A stretch of 44,516 nt of DNA, from contig MKVE01000017.1 in the NCBI GenBank assembly GCA_001898785.1, positions 108,913 to 153,428 of the forward strand. The letters are read 5' to 3'. The notes below the pieces were generated by a model that saw nothing but the letters and a program-made list of their open reading frames with translations, ran no database searches and was not told the origin of the DNA. A program made the translations under genes and the position numbers. This DNA is from Chryseobacterium sp. 36-9. Its GTDB lineage: Bacteria; Bacteroidota; Bacteroidia; Flavobacteriales; Weeksellaceae. Every line of letters starts with the position of its first letter. The first letter of the stretch is position 1. This document shows positions 7,001-13,835 of this stretch, piece after piece.

Positions 7001-7629
7001 AAAAAGCGCTTCTTTTCATCAACGGAGATTCTCCGAAATCAATTCCGAATTTGTCAGGTTATGATTTGATTGCTTGTACAGATGGTGCATTTCATTATTT
7101 GAAACAACTGAAATTTCCATTGGACAGACTGGACTTTATTTCCGGCGATTTCGATTCTCATAAAATTGAGGAAGAGATTCTTCGACAGGCTCAGAATGAC
7201 AATTTTGAAATCATAGAAACGCCTGACCAGAACAAAACGGATTTTCATAAAGCCTTAGAAATCATTATCGAAAAAGGATTTGATGAAATTGATGTTTATG
7301 GCGGAAGTGGAGGAGAACAAGACCATTTTCTCGGGAATCTGAGTGTTGCTTTTGCATTTAAGGATAAAGTGAATCTTCGTTTTTTTGATGAATACTCTTC
7401 ATATTACTTTATTCCGAAAAAATTCATAATTTCTGATGTTAAAGGGAAGATGATTTCTTTGATGCCTTTTCCTATAGCAAAAAATATCGAAACAAAAGGG
7501 TTGAAATGGCCTTTGTATAAAGAAGATTTAATTTTGGGAGAACGAATCGGAACACGGAATGTTGCTGAAAATAAAGATGTTATAATTGAGTATAAACAAG
7601 GTGACCTGCTGATTTTTGTTGGGAATTAA
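6997..7629 (+). CDS. Thiamine diphosphokinase (TTG start)
   Basis: This enzyme transfers pyrophosphate from ATP to thiamine to give thiamine diphosphate. Conserved blocks are DGA (29-31), SGDFDS (49-54), TPDQNKTDF (75-83) and GGSGGEQDHFLGN (102-114); the total is 210 residues. The only plausible start is TTG at 6997, in a TTGA overlap with the stop of the preceding gene, which implies translational coupling. Between SGDFDS and the TPDQNKTDF block is a segment containing RQAQNDN. It is encoded by a sequence that looks like a dispersed intergenic repeat (see 7179-7206) and makes this loop longer than I would expect. The enzyme looks intact otherwise. Confidence 0.9.
   Translation: MKKALLFINGDSPKSIPNLSGYDLIACTDGAFHYLKQLKFPLDRLDFISGDFDSHKIEEEILRQAQNDNFEIIETPDQNKTDFHKALEIIIEKGFDEIDVYGGSGGEQDHFLGNLSVAFAFKDKVNLRFFDEYSSYYFIPKKFIISDVKGKMISLMPFPIAKNIETKGLKWPLYKEDLILGERIGTRNVAENKDVIIEYKQGDLLIFVGN
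7179..7206. repeat. Dispersed repeat sequence inside the thiamine diphosphokinase gene
   Basis: The core TTCGACAGGCTCAGAATGAC (7181-7200) aligns with the left arm of the inverted repeat at 23079 (TTCGACTCCGTTCAGTGTGA) with small differences, and both continue into an A/T tract. In frame it encodes LRQAQNDNF. I recall this core as a frequent intergenic repeat in Flavobacteriia; that is from memory. Confidence 0.55.
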
Positions 7630-7719
7630 TTCATTAATTTTTATGGAATTATTAACGTGAATATTCAGTTTATTTCATCATTTTTGCATCGTAAAACAAT
7701 TAAACTTTTTTAGCCAGAA

Positions 7720-9111
7720 ATGAAAATAAAATATTCTGAACTAATTGACCAAACGCTTTATTTTCCAACTGAGGAATTCAGTGTAGAAGAAAATAATCTG
7801 AAGTTCCACGACATTAATCTGATGGAGGTTGTGGAAAAATTCGGGACTCCTTTGAAGTTCAATTATTTACCAAAAATATCTCAGAATATAGAAAGGGCAA
7901 AATTCTGGTTCAAAGAAGCTTTTGAAAAGAACGATTATCAGAAAAATTACAGATATTGCTACTGCACAAAGTCCAGTCATTTTGCGTTTGTTGTAGAGGA
8001 AGCGTTGAAAAATGACATTAGTCTGGAGACGTCTTCGGCTTATGATATGGATATCGTGAAGTCGCTTTACGACAAAGGAAAAGTGACTAAAGATATCGAA
8101 GTCATTTGCAACGGTTTCAAAACTGATGATTATTTGGCGAAAATTTCGGAGCTGATTAATAATGGTTTCGAAAATATCACACCGATTCTTGATAACTACA
8201 GAGAGTTGGATAAGCTAACGGAAAGTATCGACAGGACTTTTGACATCGGAATCAGAATTGCTTCTGAGGAAGAACCGAAATTCGAATTTTATACCTCAAG
8301 ATTAGGAATAGGATACAAGGATATTATTCCTTATTACAGCCAAAAAATTGCGGAGCATCCTAATGCTAGGCTGAAAATGCTTCACTTTTTCATCAATACC
8401 GGAATCAAAGACACGGCCTATTATTGGAACGAGTTGTACAAATGTCTTCGCGTCTATGCAAGATTGAAAAAAATTGCGCCGGAAGTTGATTCGTTGAATA
8501 TCGGTGGTGGTTTCCCAATCAAAACTTCACTTAATTTTGATTACGATTATGCTTACATGGTTAACGAGATCGTGTCTCAAATCAAAAAATTCTGCGAAGA
8601 AGAAGGCGTTGAAGAGCCAAATATCTATACAGAATTTGGAAGCTTCACAGTTGGAGAAAGTGGTGGCCATCTTTATAAAATAATTTCTCAGAAACGTCAG
8701 AACGACCGGGAAAAATGGAATATGATTGACTCGTCTTTTATGACAACTTTGCCTGATACTTGGGCGATTTCCCGTCACTTCATTATGTTGCCGTTGAATC
8801 GTTGGGATGATTCTTATGAAAGAGTTTTTCTTGGTGGATTGACTTGTGATTCAGATGATTATTATAATTCTGAACAGCATACGAATGCGATCTATCTGCC
8901 AGTTTTCAATGAAACGAAACCTTTGTACATTGGTTTTTTCCATACAGGCGCTTATCAGGAAACTATAGGTGGTTACGGCGGTGTTCACCACTGTCTGATG
9001 CCTCAGCCAAAACATATTTTGATTGATAAGGATGAAGACGGAAACTTCACTTACGAACTATTCCGGGAAGAACAAAGACCAGAAGATGTTTTGAAACTTT
9101 TGGGATATTAA
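7720..9111 (+). CDS. speA: Biosynthetic arginine decarboxylase, PLP fold type III
   Basis: This 463-residue protein belongs to the alanine-racemase-fold decarboxylases and matches the short arginine decarboxylase form common in Bacteroidota. Visible features are the PLP lysine in YCYCTKSSHF (Lys84), the phosphate-binding glycine loop NIGGGFPIK (about 260-268), and the late catalytic block GGLTCDSDDYY with its Cys and Asp. It should convert arginine to agmatine for polyamine synthesis. Diaminopimelate and carboxynorspermidine decarboxylases share the fold, so the substrate is inferred from overall likeness. No agmatinase gene lies nearby. It is separated from thiamine diphosphokinase by 90 bases and ends at a strong terminator. 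Confidence 0.85.
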   Translation: MKIKYSELIDQTLYFPTEEFSVEENNLKFHDINLMEVVEKFGTPLKFNYLPKISQNIERAKFWFKEAFEKNDYQKNYRYCYCTKSSHFAFVVEEALKNDISLETSSAYDMDIVKSLYDKGKVTKDIEVICNGFKTDDYLAKISELINNGFENITPILDNYRELDKLTESIDRTFDIGIRIASEEEPKFEFYTSRLGIGYKDIIPYYSQKIAEHPNARLKMLHFFINTGIKDTAYYWNELYKCLRVYARLKKIAPEVDSLNIGGGFPIKTSLNFDYDYAYMVNEIVSQIKKFCEEEGVEEPNIYTEFGSFTVGESGGHLYKIISQKRQNDREKWNMIDSSFMTTLPDTWAISRHFIMLPLNRWDDSYERVFLGGLTCDSDDYYNSEQHTNAIYLPVFNETKPLYIGFFHTGAYQETIGGYGGVHHCLMPQPKHILIDKDEDGNFTYELFREEQRPEDVLKLLGY

Positions 9112-9150
9112 ATTCAGACAATAGACTTTTAGATAAAAGATAATAGACGA

Positions 9151-9183
9151 AAAAAAGCGGAAATTTATTTCCGCTTTTTTATT
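9151..9183 (+). terminator. Intrinsic terminator of the decarboxylase gene
   Basis: A perfect 13-bp stem (9151-9163 with 9168-9180) has loop TTTA. The T-rich side of the stem forms the tail. Confidence 0.85.
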
Positions 9184-9188
9184 TGATT

Positions 9189-9259
9189 TTTCTCGTAGGT
9201 TTTATGAATTAAGCCGATTTTTTACAATCAGCGTAAACTGTCTAATCAGCGAGAGAAAT
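9189..9259. repeat. Degenerate palindromic intergenic element (CTGATTAG family)
   Basis: The segment starts near TTTCTCG and ends near GCGAGAGAAA, with CAATCAGCG and CTAATCAGCG inside. It is an imperfect palindrome. It shares CTGATTAG and the GAGA ends with the element at 21805-21845. It lies downstream of two convergent genes. Confidence 0.4.
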
Positions 9260-9265
9260 ATTTTT

Positions 9266-9898
9266 TTATTTGATTTCAGTAACGAACTCGTCTTTTGGAG
9301 TTCTGTATTTTTTAAGATTCACCAGCCAGTCGCCATTTTCTTCTCTGTAGCCCAGCGGTAAAATCACAACACTTTTCAAACCTTTCTCAGGGAATCCTAA
9401 CAATTCATCAAGAGCAGCATTATTAAAACCTTCCATTGGTGTTGCATCTACTTTCTGCTCAGCAGCTGCAGCAATTGCCAATCCAAAAGAAATGTAGGCT
9501 TGTTTTGCAGCGTGTGTCGCATGCCATTCCTTTCCAAGCGGTTCGTACATTCCCCATAATCTGGTTTTGTAGTCATCCATTGCTTCTTTAGGGATTCCCC
9601 TTTCAGATGTTGTTTTTTCAAAAACTTCGGAGATGCTGTTGTGAGAATAACCGTCCCAAGCTGCCCAAACCAAAAGGTGAGAACCGTCTGTAATCTGCGC
9701 CTGGTCAAAAGCAATCGGCCGGATTTTTTCTAATAATTCTTTATTGGAAATGACGAATAATCTGTAAGGTTGCAAACCTGATGACGAAGGTGCCAATCTT
9801 GCAGCTTCTACGATGTAATCTACCTTATCTTGAGGGACGGCTTGTCCATTCATTTTCTTGGTTGCGTATCGCCAGTTTAAGTCTTCTAATAAACTCAT
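9266..9898 (-). CDS. NAD(P)H-dependent nitroreductase (NfsB-like)
   Basis: This is a 210-residue FMN enzyme of the nitroreductase family. The N-terminal RYATKKMNGQAVPQDKVDYI and the flavin-binding stretch AARLAPSSSGLQPYRLFVIS (about 32-51) are typical, as is the later segment GFPEKGLKSVVILPLGYREE. Such enzymes reduce nitroaromatics, quinones or dihydropteridine with NAD(P)H. The gene is divergent from a HxlR regulator. The shared 173-base region holds AGTTAC/GTAACT repeats, so control by that regulator is likely. The natural substrate is unknown. Confidence 0.92.
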   Translation of the reverse strand: MSLLEDLNWRYATKKMNGQAVPQDKVDYIVEAARLAPSSSGLQPYRLFVISNKELLEKIRPIAFDQAQITDGSHLLVWAAWDGYSHNSISEVFEKTTSERGIPKEAMDDYKTRLWGMYEPLGKEWHATHAAKQAYISFGLAIAAAAEQKVDATPMEGFNNAALDELLGFPEKGLKSVVILPLGYREENGDWLVNLKKYRTPKDEFVTEIK

Positions 9899-9926
9899 TT
9901 TTTATAATTTTCTTGATTTGAGGCAT

Positions 9927-9934
9927 CAAAGTTA
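9927..9934 (-). promoter_or_regulatory. Promoter -7 box for the nitroreductase gene
   Basis: The minus strand reads TAACTTTG, matching TANNTTTG, 28 bases before the start codon. The repeats at 9961-9996 would lie just upstream of it. Confidence 0.45.
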
Positions 9935-9960
9935 AAAAACAAAAGTTTATATTTGTAATT

Positions 9961-9996
9961 AAGTTACTAAAAGTTACTGTTACAAAAAGGTAACTT
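9961..9996. promoter_or_regulatory. Candidate HxlR operator cluster
   Basis: AAGTTAC occurs at 9961-9967 and again at 9971-9977. The second copy forms a perfect inverted repeat with GTAACTT at 9990-9996 (12-base spacer). A further GTTAC lies at 9979-9983. These lie between the divergent nitroreductase and HxlR genes. Their function as operators is inferred. Confidence 0.5.
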
Positions 9997-10071
9997 ATTT
10001 GATAATTAGTAAGTTGTGAAATTGAATTAACGTAAATTTAATTTACATTTCTTCAATAAAAGATATTATTT

Positions 10072-10428
10072 ATGAAAATTAAATGTTGTAAAACCAACCT
10101 TCTCGCTGTACAGGATACAATGGATATTTTGAAAGGCCGATGGAAAGTTCAAATTATTGCGGCGCTTTGTTATGACAAAATGCGATTCTCTGATTTGCAG
10201 AAAGAAATCGCAGGTGTTTCTTCGAAAATGCTGAGCAGCGAACTGAAAGATTTGGAAATCAATCAATTGGTAACAAGAACAGTTCTCAGCACACAACCGA
10301 TTAGTGTGGAATATGAATTAACGGACTACGGACGAACTTTGAAAAAAATCATTGAGAATCTTGCAGAATGGGGCATTGAGCACAGGAAAAAGATTACAGG
10401 CAAAATTCCCAAAGTTGCTGAAATTTAA
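10072..10428 (+). CDS. HxlR-family transcriptional regulator
   Basis: This 118-residue winged-helix regulator shows the HxlR core: MDILKGRWKVQIIAALC (about 17-33), RFSDLQKEIAGVSSKMLSSE, and the wing YELTDYGRTL. Two adjacent cysteines, Cys5 and Cys6, precede the DNA-binding domain. HxlR proteins such as YodB and HypR of Bacillus use an N-terminal Cys to sense quinones, diamide or disulfide stress and control neighbouring nitroreductase or azoreductase genes. The same layout here suggests a thiol switch, which is inference. It is divergent from the nitroreductase and convergent with the serine hydrolase, sharing a terminator. Confidence 0.92.
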   Translation: MKIKCCKTNLLAVQDTMDILKGRWKVQIIAALCYDKMRFSDLQKEIAGVSSKMLSSELKDLEINQLVTRTVLSTQPISVEYELTDYGRTLKKIIENLAEWGIEHRKKITGKIPKVAEI

Positions 10429-10457
10429 AGGCTTCAAAAAAAGAAGCCTTTAAATTT
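10421..10457. terminator. Bidirectional terminator
   Basis: A perfect 15-bp inverted repeat (10421-10435 with 10443-10457) has a seven-A loop. It includes the stop codons of both convergent genes, so the hairpin is built partly from coding sequence. Confidence 0.85.
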
Positions 10458-12115
10458 TATTCCTTCGTGAAATAGTATGTTTTGCCGTTTTGCTTCAGCT
10501 GCAATTGATTCGGGAAGAAAACCACCTCGATGTTAGCTGGTGCGAATTTGAACAGATCTTTATCAACGTATTCCAAAGGAAATGCTGATTGTCCTTTTCC
10601 CTGCGCCAATAATTGATCATCTTCCGAATAGATTTTCAAACCCATAGCAATATCAGGCGAAGTATAATTACCAATATATTTTTGGAATTTCTCAGGTGTT
10701 TTAGAAATATCATTAGTTTGAGTTCCAAATTTTGGATATTCATAACCTGAATCATAAATCAAACTCAGGATACCGATAGCCAGATTGTTGTGGGGAAATT
10801 CTTCTCCATTAATAATCATAGAAACCGAATAATCTTCTTTTGTATTATAAGAAGTGATCGAGTGGCTTCCGGCTGTATCACCTCCGTGTCCAAAAGAAAC
10901 CTGATTGTAAAACGGAACAGGCATTATTCCTAATCCGAATTTTAAATCTGAACTTGGCTTTGGCAACATATTTTCCAGTGTTTCTTTTTTAACGAATTTA
11001 TTGTTAAATAAGGCATTAATAAAAAGATTTAGATCATAAGGTGTCGAAACAATATCGCCCAAACCGATGCAATTGTGAAAATCGAAATCCTCTATTTCTG
11101 TCCAATTACCGTCTTTATTCTTGTAAGATCTGAAAACATTGGTAGGATTATCCAAAACTGACAAAGTATTTTTCATATTCGCTTTGCTCGTGATTTTTTC
11201 CTTTAAGAGAATATTATAAGGTTTTTTTGTAATTTTCTCCAGAATCCTGCTCAAAAGATAATATCCGGAATTGGAATATCTCGTTTTTTCTCCCGGCTGA
11301 AACTCTACGCCTTGTGCTTTGATCGTGTCAAGAATTGTTTTGTCTCCGACTGGTTTTTTGAATAACCATTGATAATGTTCTCCAACATAATCTCCCAGAC
11401 CGCTGGTGTGATTCATTAGTTTTTCGATGGTGATTTTGTCTGCATTTGGAATGTCAGGATAATATTTGGACAGCTTGTCGTTGATGTTCAGTTTTCCTTT
11501 TTCTACCTGTTGCATCAGCATTACGGCTGTAAACAATTTGCTGATAGATCCAACCTGATACTGTGTGTCGGGATTCCATTTGACATTTGGTAATTGGTCT
11601 TGTCCGAAATTTCTTTGATAAATTTCTTTCCCATTTCTGAAAATCGAAATACTTCCAACAGACTGTTTGTTCGCCGTCAGGTAGTTTAAGAAATCATCAA
11701 TTTTCTTAGTATTAATTTCTCTGTTGCCGATGTCTTTGATTTTTTGATCTTGTGGACTTGACTTAACGGTGCCGTCATTTCGATAAAGGTTTAACGGGAA
11801 CGATCTTGAATTCTGTTCGAAGGTTCCTTCAAAATGATCGGTTTTGTATAGACCCTTGTAAGAAGCCTTCAGCTCATTCATTTCAAAAATCAATTCATCG
11901 TTACGGAATTCGGTTTTATCGACTGTAATAATTTTGTCTCCTTGCTTTGGACTTCTCGCAGTAGAAACATAAGCGTTGTTTTCTTTTTTGATATCAAGAA
12001 GCAAAGGCAGTTTCATTGCGCCTAGATCGATTTCTCCTCTCCAGGAACCGGTTAAATCCTGGGCGTAAAAAGTCTGTGCTAATAAAATCAGCACCAATAA
12101 AAGCTTGGTTTTCAT
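10457..12115 (-). CDS. Secreted serine hydrolase, beta-lactamase/class C fold
   Basis: This 552-residue protein has signal peptide MKTKLLLVLILLAQTFYAQ and a small N-terminal beta domain (about 20-115). A serine beta-lactamase-like domain carries SISK (190-193, SxxK), YSN (280-282, YxN) and HGG (410-412). A C-terminal domain follows. All three catalytic motifs are intact. The family includes class C beta-lactamases, D-aminopeptidases and esterases; resistance cannot be inferred from the fold. It is the last gene of an operon behind a DUF2089 regulator and a membrane protein, 15 bases after the latter. Confidence 0.9.
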   Translation of the reverse strand: MKTKLLLVLILLAQTFYAQDLTGSWRGEIDLGAMKLPLLLDIKKENNAYVSTARSPKQGDKIITVDKTEFRNDELIFEMNELKASYKGLYKTDHFEGTFEQNSRSFPLNLYRNDGTVKSSPQDQKIKDIGNREINTKKIDDFLNYLTANKQSVGSISIFRNGKEIYQRNFGQDQLPNVKWNPDTQYQVGSISKLFTAVMLMQQVEKGKLNINDKLSKYYPDIPNADKITIEKLMNHTSGLGDYVGEHYQWLFKKPVGDKTILDTIKAQGVEFQPGEKTRYSNSGYYLLSRILEKITKKPYNILLKEKITSKANMKNTLSVLDNPTNVFRSYKNKDGNWTEIEDFDFHNCIGLGDIVSTPYDLNLFINALFNNKFVKKETLENMLPKPSSDLKFGLGIMPVPFYNQVSFGHGGDTAGSHSITSYNTKEDYSVSMIINGEEFPHNNLAIGILSLIYDSGYEYPKFGTQTNDISKTPEKFQKYIGNYTSPDIAMGLKIYSEDDQLLAQGKGQSAFPLEYVDKDLFKFAPANIEVVFFPNQLQLKQNGKTYYFTKE

Positions 12116-12130
12116 AAAATTATATTTTGT

Positions 12131-12700
12131 TTAAAGTATAGTCTGGCTCGCGATTATTAGTATCAATGAAACAACTACGAAGAGAACAATGTGTTGCCAC
12201 TTTTTGATATTGGTAGCCGTTTTGAATCCGTTATAATACAATACGAAACTGTAAATCATCAATGGTAAAGTTGCTAATGCAAAAGCCGTAACTATAATGA
12301 GATTAATTGTTTCCACTTGACCTGGATCGCCTGCGCTTTTTGTAACACTATCCGTAGCATTCTTAAAAAATGACATTCCGTAGACTGGCATTATTATAAT
12401 TAATGGAATGGCAGATATGAGAATAGTATTAATGATATCGATGATTCTCGTTCTATTATTAAAGAATTTGGCAAGTATAAATAAAATAATAATTGCAAAG
12501 AGAAAGCTTAAAGAATTAATTCTCGCAACATCCCAAATCGTTTGATTTTCATCTAAATGAGAAAGATGAAAAATACTGTCATTTACATTTCCGGAATAAT
12601 AACAACCAAAGATGTTCACAATGAAAAATATAATTCCTGTAATAAGCAGATGTATATCATTAAATTTCCCAAACGGATTGAATATAGTTTTCCAGGTCAT
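12131..12700 (-). CDS. Polytopic membrane protein, Yip1-like
   Basis: This 189-residue protein has about five hydrophobic segments: near 18-36, 66-82, 92-108, 128-153 and 168-187. The N-terminal WKTIFNPFGKFNDI before the first helix and the helix layout recall Yip1-domain membrane proteins, but the likeness is general. Its start lies four bases after the DUF2089 stop and its stop 15 bases before the serine hydrolase. The three are surely cotranscribed. Role unknown. Confidence 0.75.
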   Translation of the reverse strand: MTWKTIFNPFGKFNDIHLLITGIIFFIVNIFGCYYSGNVNDSIFHLSHLDENQTIWDVARINSLSFLFAIIILFILAKFFNNRTRIIDIINTILISAIPLIIIMPVYGMSFFKNATDSVTKSAGDPGQVETINLIIVTAFALATLPLMIYSFVLYYNGFKTATNIKKWQHIVLFVVVSLILIIASQTIL

Positions 12701-12704
12701 AGGT

Positions 12705-12971
12705 TTAGTTTTGAAGTTTTTTTACTTTTTCGATGAGATCATCCATTTTGTTTCTCATTGTTGGGTAGGACAACTCAGCCTGTTTTGCCATTTCTTTGAT
12801 GCTTCCGCTGGACAGAAAAAAATTGAGGACGAACTCTTGCTCTTCCCTGTTCAGTTTCAAAAGAACAGGTAATTCGTAGTCTCCATTCACCTGAGTTGCA
12901 CAAGATGGACAAGTCATCTGGCTTACATTCAGAGTATGGTCGCAGCTTGGACATATGATTGGAAGTTTCAT
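12705..12971 (-). CDS. DUF2089 zinc-ribbon/HTH protein
   Basis: This 88-residue protein has an N-terminal zinc ribbon with Cys7, Cys10, Cys21 and Cys24. A helix-turn-helix-like region follows (SGSIKEMAKQAELSYPTMRN, about 55-74) and then a basic helix. This is the DUF2089 arrangement, thought to be DNA-binding. It is the first gene of a three-gene operon with the membrane protein and serine hydrolase and may regulate it. The start follows a TACATTTG promoter box by 19 bases. Confidence 0.88.
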   Translation of the reverse strand: MKLPIICPSCDHTLNVSQMTCPSCATQVNGDYELPVLLKLNREEQEFVLNFFLSSGSIKEMAKQAELSYPTMRNKMDDLIEKVKKLQN

Positions 12972-12990
12972 TTATTCTATTTTTGTTTTA

Positions 12991-12998
12991 CAAATGTA
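12991..12998 (-). promoter_or_regulatory. Promoter -7 box for the DUF2089 operon
   Basis: The minus strand reads TACATTTG, matching TANNTTTG, 19 bases before the ATG. No -33 TTG is clear. Confidence 0.45.
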
Positions 12999-13061
12999 AT
13001 GATAATTTTAATAAAGTTAAAAAATATTTTAATTTTATTAAATGTTTATTTAAATATAAAA

Positions 13062-13083
13062 AACCTCTCATTATTGAGAGGTT
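13062..13083 (-). terminator. Terminator of the Ig-like secreted protein gene
   Basis: A perfect 9-bp stem (13062-13070 with 13075-13083) has loop TTAT. On the minus strand it is followed by TTTTTTATATTT. Confidence 0.8.
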
Positions 13084-13107
13084 CACTTACATAAATACAA
13101 TTTATAA

Positions 13108-13800
13108 TTAATTTGTGATCTTAGTTTTATTTTCGGGTTTTACATAATCACTGTAGCTGATTGGTGAATAAGCTTTTTGCTCTACAATGTTTTTTGTAGC
13201 TCTCCAGTAATTCTGATCAAATTTTTTCATCAGTGTAATAGAGCACAAAAGCGCCTTGTTGGTTATTTTAACTTTTACGGAAGTAATGTAATTGCTGTCT
13301 GAATAATTGAATTGTGGAATCTTATCATCGGATTCGCTGGATTCTCCGTTAGAATAAGCAACAGTCCATTTGTAAAGATAATCAGAAGAATTGGCATTGG
13401 GAAAGAATGAAATAACGGATTCATTAACTTTCACATCTTTGAAATCATCGATTTTGATTCCGCAGCTGCTTTCAACAAGTTGTTGCCTGGAATCAATAAT
13501 ATTAATATCTTTCTCACATTGGACTAATCCTTTAGCTGTTAAAACAGAAACGGATATTGTGCTTTTACCAGTGCCTTTTCCTGTGACATTGATCTTATTG
13601 ATCTTACTGTTTTCTTCAATTTTAACAACGTCATCATTTGATACTTTCCAGGAGTAACATTCTTCACATTGTGCTTTTGTGTCAACTGTGAAAGTTGTTG
13701 TTTCGTTCTGAACCGGAATTTTGCTTGCAGTGATGGTACATTGCCCATACAAGCTTGTGATCGCCAGGAATCCGGCAATCGGAATAAATAAATTTTTCAT
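13108..13800 (-). CDS. Secreted protein with Ig/PKD-like repeats, unknown function
   Basis: I place the start at MKNLFIPIAGFLAITSLYGQ (230 residues). The upstream in-frame start at 13821 falls inside a TATCTTTG promoter box. The signal peptide is followed by Cys-containing beta-rich sequence. The stretch with YSWKVSNDDVV and INVTGKGTGKSTISVSV (about 45-90) looks like a bacterial Ig-like or PKD-like unit, and a second unit containing YLYKWTVAYSNGE follows. These domains are common in surface and T9SS-related proteins of Bacteroidota, but I see no sorting domain. It lies 35 bases after the carboxylase gene but has its own promoter. Confidence 0.75.
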   Translation of the reverse strand: MKNLFIPIAGFLAITSLYGQCTITASKIPVQNETTTFTVDTKAQCEECYSWKVSNDDVVKIEENSKINKINVTGKGTGKSTISVSVLTAKGLVQCEKDINIIDSRQQLVESSCGIKIDDFKDVKVNESVISFFPNANSSDYLYKWTVAYSNGESSESDDKIPQFNYSDSNYITSVKVKITNKALLCSITLMKKFDQNYWRATKNIVEQKAYSPISYSDYVKPENKTKITN

Positions 13801-13818
13801 CTTTATAAGTGTGTCCTG

Positions 13819-13826
13819 CAAAGATA
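13819..13826 (-). promoter_or_regulatory. Promoter -7 box for the Ig-like secreted protein gene
   Basis: The minus strand reads TATCTTTG, an exact TANNTTTG match, 18 bases before the chosen ATG at 13800. It overlaps the alternative start at 13821, which argues against that start. Confidence 0.5.
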
Positions 13827-13835
13827 AAATAAATT

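Noticed and set aside
10457-12115. Calling the serine hydrolase an antibiotic-resistance beta-lactamase
   Set aside because: The motifs show the fold only; many secreted relatives are esterases or peptidases.
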